The notes beneath the pieces are model-generated. The model worked only from the letters and a program-made list of their open reading frames with translations. It was not told where the DNA came from and made no database searches. Below are positions 60,901 to 64,000 of a stretch of DNA of 64,000 nt, piece after piece. The stretch lies in assembly GCA_029783825.1 (NCBI GenBank), contig JAREIK010000801.1, forward strand, positions 4,725,390-4,789,389, given 5' to 3'. Every line of letters starts with the position of its first letter. Within the stretch, counting starts at the first letter, position 1. The translations under genes and the position numbers were made by a program. The DNA comes from Sapria himalayana (lineage: Eukaryota; Streptophyta; Magnoliopsida; Malpighiales; Rafflesiaceae).

Positions 60901-61813
60901 CTCTACATTTTTTTCTGCTTCTACCACTTGAGTGTTGATTTTTCTAAATTGCTTTTTATTCCATTTTGTTAGAAGACTTGTTAGCATTCTTATTTTTTTG
61001 TAAAGATTTGCATAGTGTTGTTTATTTCTAAGGAATTCCATACCTCTTTCACAATATTTTCAAAATCAGCATGCAAAGACAACATATTTTGAAATTTATA
61101 TGCAGTGCACTTACCTATTTGACTGTTCTAGGAAATCATTAACAGTGGGAAGTAATCTGAACATGTTCTGTTTAGATGCCTCACACTTATTATACCGTAC
61201 TTACTGATCCAAGGGTAGTTAAATATAACTGTATCTAATCTCGCCCATATCACCCCCCCTCCCCCCATTTTTTTGAGTTGTTACACCAGGTGTATTTGGC
61301 TCTTAGGAGTTTGGCTTCAATTATGCCCGTATTATCTATTATATCACCAAGTTCTACATGGCTTCATTATTTGGCTTTCTACTCCCCCTTTTTCCAATGT
61401 GCTTCTATTCACATTGAAATCACCTTCTATAATCCATGATTTTTGCTTTTATACAATTATCTCCATCTCCTCTGATAAAATCATTCTTTTTTCTTTTAAA
61501 TTGTTGTCATATAACACTGATATTAAGCCTTCCTCTTTTTTCTCCATACTAAGACTCACCATTTGCTCTGACTCACTAAGCAGGTTCAAATTAAGTCTCT
61601 CCTTCCATAATACTCATATTTTTCCATTTTTATTTGCAAAGCTCATATGATATTAAGCAACACCTTTTCTTTATCTATTTGTACCATTTCTACTAGTAGT
61701 TCGGCTATCATTATGAGATAGAATTTAAGTAGTTTTGTTAATTTTTTAATTGTGTTAATGGAGCAAGCGGAAGCTATCATTCTAATATTCCAATACATGT
61801 ATCTAAATATCAT
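57990..61813 (-). pseudogene. LINE-d ORF2: endonuclease, RT with YANN, zinc segment, RNase H
   Basis: It starts 'MIFRYMYWNIRMIASACSIN' at 61813. The endonuclease keeps GDFN (61413-61424, 'WIIEGDFNVN'). RT is partly open at 60641-60234: 'KESAAGPDGMGNRFYQATW', 'SYIVLIPKIGNPQNCEDY' and 'RPISLCNMVYKIL'. Further on 'DLVDFGGRI'-type remnants and the catalytic box 'CLVYANNVI' (59760-59777) show that both RT aspartates of YADD are Asn, through G-to-A changes in the sense strand. RNase H at the end reads 'HTDESFN', 'LQAEIQVLKKGL', 'VSADSKLL' and 'HIFREANAIADNLAREG', so its catalytic set is recognisable. Many frameshifts and stops occur elsewhere. Confidence 0.88.
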
Positions 61814-63300
61814 TTGGATTAAATTATGCATGTACACTAGTTAGACACTTTGTATCATATTTTTTATTTAGATTTTTTTTCATGTTTTTAGGTGGTTTTA
61901 TCGAACTTGTTCCTATTCGCTCCCCTTCATTACCCCCTTTAAACCCTTTCCATTATAGATTAAAAGTTATTGCTTCTAACTTTGAGTCTATCCCTCCTCT
62001 ATCCTAATATCATCTTTGTTATATTATTTCCTCTCTTCATCCCCATCTTCCCCTTCCCACTTGCTGTTGAGAATTATACAACTTTTTGAATCAGCCTCCT
62101 CCCCTCCCACGCTTCCTTCTTTCTCTTCCATTTCACCATATTCCATGTTTCTTGCTCTTTTGTTTCTTTTAACTCCTACACCCTTTCCTATTTTTGTAAG
62201 CCTTTTAATTTGTGCAACCATTTACAATATTTTTTTCCTCTTCCTTGCTTCCTCCTCCACTTGCCTTTCCATTGATAGTTTTGTGGGCAGAGGAGTAATC
62301 AAGACCTCCATTTCTGCATATTCTTCCCCCTTGTTGTTTCCACCCAACTTTCTATAGTTAATATGTTAGTGTCTGTCCATCACTCTTTATGCTCTAGTGA
62401 AGCATCCACAGATTTCTCTATGGAGGGAGGGACATTCCCTTTATCCTTTATACCCTCTTATCCCTCCTTCCTCACTATTTTTTTTGGTATTATAAGGTAA
62501 TTTTTTGGCCTCCTCTCTCCTTCCTGTTATTTTTCCATTCTCTCCTGTTAGTTGCCATTGGCAAGCAAGTATATGCCTCATGTCCTTGTTTTTTTCTGGT
62601 CGTGCAATAAATTGGCAAAGTTTTTAGAACTATAGTCTACTAGATGTGTTGCTTGCTTCCTCCCCGATCCATCATGCTAGGGAAATGTTTCTTAAGGTTA
62701 GTTTGTATGCATATTCAAGCAACGATTGGCCTTGTGAGCATGGTTATAGATTTGTCCATTAGTAGTGGTTTACCCACTGTGTAAGCAATATAGAAGAGGA
62801 CTATTTTGTCAAAGAAGTGAATGAGAAGGTTAGGTAGGAGAAACCATACCGATGTAAAAGAGGTTTCCTCCACTAGCATGAAGCTTTATGTCCATTTGAA
62901 TACTTGCATTGGGCATCCCAGTATGTGTCATTGTCCTTTGAGCCATATTGTGTGGAAGGCTTCTTTCATAGTTAGTTTTAGTAGAACATGCTTATGATCA
63001 AAGATTCCAGCTTTAATTGTTCCCTTCAACTTGAGCATCAAGGAAAAAACCTTATATCATTCACTAGAGGGTGGCCATGAAAGAACTTTCCGACGAGTGA
63101 GAGTTTATGGCGTTCGGCAAGCTTCGCAATAATTTCGGACTGGAATGTTATCGTAGATTAAAAAAAAGAGAATTTTGAGGAGCTAAGGTTGGAGGGTGTG
63201 AGTTATTGTAAAACTGAAGCAAAAAAAAACCTTATTTACTAATTGGCCTTTTACATCCATTTTTAGCTTCAAATTTGCACCTTCTTCCCAAAATTTTGAG
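61803..63300 (-). pseudogene. LINE-d ORF1: DUF4283 and zinc knuckle
   Basis: The N-terminal part of the domain is readable at 63160-63060: 'KLAERHKLSLVGKFFHGHPL' followed by 'VNDI'. Downstream pieces match LINE-c ORF1 in broken frames. The zinc knuckle at about 62565-62615 reads C-T-T-R-K-K-Q-G-H-E-A-Y-T-C: the second Cys of CCHC is Arg. The C-terminus 'YDTKCLTSVHA' corresponds to 'YDSKCITRLQS' of LINE-c. The final TAG at 61803-61805 overlaps the ORF2 start by 11 bases. 62016-62357 on the plus strand is a shadow. Confidence 0.8.
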
Positions 63301-63370
63301 TTTATTTCTCTAAAACCTTTGTTTCTCTGTCTAAAACTTTGAAGTATTTTTTTAAAAAAGAAAGAGAATG

Positions 63371-64000
63371 AAAGGTTTCTTCTATTTCTTTTATTTCTTA
63401 TTCTTCCTTTTCCACTTAATTTTTTTCTTCATCTTCTTAATCTTTTATTTCTTCTTCAACTCATTATTCTTCTTTTTTTCTTCTTTTTTTTCTTTATTTT
63501 TCTTCTTTTTTGTCTCTTTCTTCTTCTATCCCTTCTTCTTATTCTTCATCTTCCACTTCTTCTTCTTCCGCTACTTCTTCTTTCTCTTCTTCTTCTTCAT
63601 CTACTTTTTCTTTCTCTTCTTCTTCTTCGAATTATTCTTTTTTTTATTTTTTATTCATCTACCTCTACATCTGCTTCTTCTTTTTTTTCATTTTTTGTCA
63701 TTTTTTTTCTTCTTTTTTTCTCCTTCTTCTATTTATTATTATTATTATTATTACACTTTTTCTTCTCCTTCCTTTTCTTCTTCCTCTCATTCTTTCTCTC
63801 CTTTTCTTCTTCTTCTTCAACTTTATTTTATTCCTCTTCATTTTTTTGTTATTAATCTTCTTCATCATCTTTTTCTTCTTATTCATCTTCTTCTTAATCT
63901 TCTTCTTCTTCATTTTCTTTCACCAACTTTTCTTAGTGTTATTCTTTTTCCTCTTTTTATAATTCTTCTACTACTACTACTTCTTCTCCTTCTTTCTCTT
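63371..64000 (-). repeat. GAA-rich tract upstream of LINE-d, continues past the window
   Basis: TTC-rich on the plus strand with (ATT)n at 63733-63752. It holds the same position relative to LINE-d ORF1 as the tracts upstream of LINE-b and LINE-c. Plus-strand Ser/Phe/Leu-rich and minus-strand Lys-rich frames are low-complexity artefacts. Confidence 0.9.

Larger units (their letters stand above)
56461..63370 (-). mobile_element. LINE-d: full-length but heavily decayed LINE
   Basis: On the minus strand, ORF1 (about 63300-61803), ORF2 (61813-57990) and a 1.5-kb 3' untranslated region end in the shared box ('CCAAAAGTGAGGGC' near 56487-56500) and an A-rich stretch at 56461. Upstream of ORF1 is a GAA-rich tract that runs off the window. 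Stops and frameshifts are much denser than in LINE-c, so it is probably the oldest of the three. Confidence 0.88.

Noticed and set aside
63510..63962. Ser/Phe/Leu-rich frame (plus) and Lys-rich frame (minus)
   Set aside because: Same low-complexity artefact in the tract upstream of LINE-d.
42700..64000. Tandem LINEs as one segmental duplication
   Set aside because: The copies differ strongly in decay, deletions, 3' repeats and tract length, which fits separate insertions better. Assembly error remains possible.

Overview
The window looks like AT-rich, gene-poor nuclear DNA of a flowering plant. No host gene could be supported. Almost everything recognisable is a decayed transposable element of a plant type: Ty1/copia and Athila-like Ty3/gypsy retrotransposons, a CACTA (En/Spm) DNA transposon, hAT-like MITEs, and L1-type LINEs whose second ORF ends in an RNase H domain. 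I cannot name the species. All identifications were made by reading motifs by eye.

Layout. 1-4.3 kb: AT-rich DNA with a small tandem repeat, an (AC)16 microsatellite and a gypsy LTR fragment. 4.3-7.8 kb: copia element Co-1 on the minus strand. 7.8-8.1 kb: a possible SINE. 8.2-10.6 kb: two pseudogenes of a CACTA element in the usual order. 12.2-12.5 kb: a copia LTR end with primer-binding site. 12.6-22 kb: Athila-like element Gy-A (plus), whose LTR is interrupted by copia element Co-2 and by an hAT-like MITE; its internal part has gag, protease and a 24-codon tandem repeat. 22.0-23.7 kb: LINE-a, a 5'-truncated LINE (plus). 24.5-26.8 kb: copia element Co-3 (plus). 27-42.5 kb: remains of Athila-like elements Gy-B (plus) and Gy-C (minus), with LTR copies in both orientations, a head-to-head LTR palindrome and a MITE inside an integrase.

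42.7-64 kb is the most distinctive part. Three LINE copies of one family (LINE-b, LINE-c, LINE-d) lie head-to-tail on the minus strand with no visible host DNA between them. They are joined by GAA-rich (plus strand TTC-rich) tracts of about 2.0 kb, 0.18 kb and more than 0.6 kb. The 3' end of each upstream LINE, recognised by a terminal box shared with LINE-a, abuts the tract that precedes ORF1 of the next copy. Each LINE codes for ORF1 (DUF4283 plus CCHC zinc knuckle) and ORF2 (endonuclease, reverse transcriptase, zinc-binding segment, RNase H). ORF1 stops just inside the start of ORF2 in all three copies. LINE-c is the best preserved, but all copies carry disabling lesions.

No functional gene set acts together here; the window is a nested graveyard of elements. 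Coordinates of element edges are approximate except where a terminal sequence or duplication is named.
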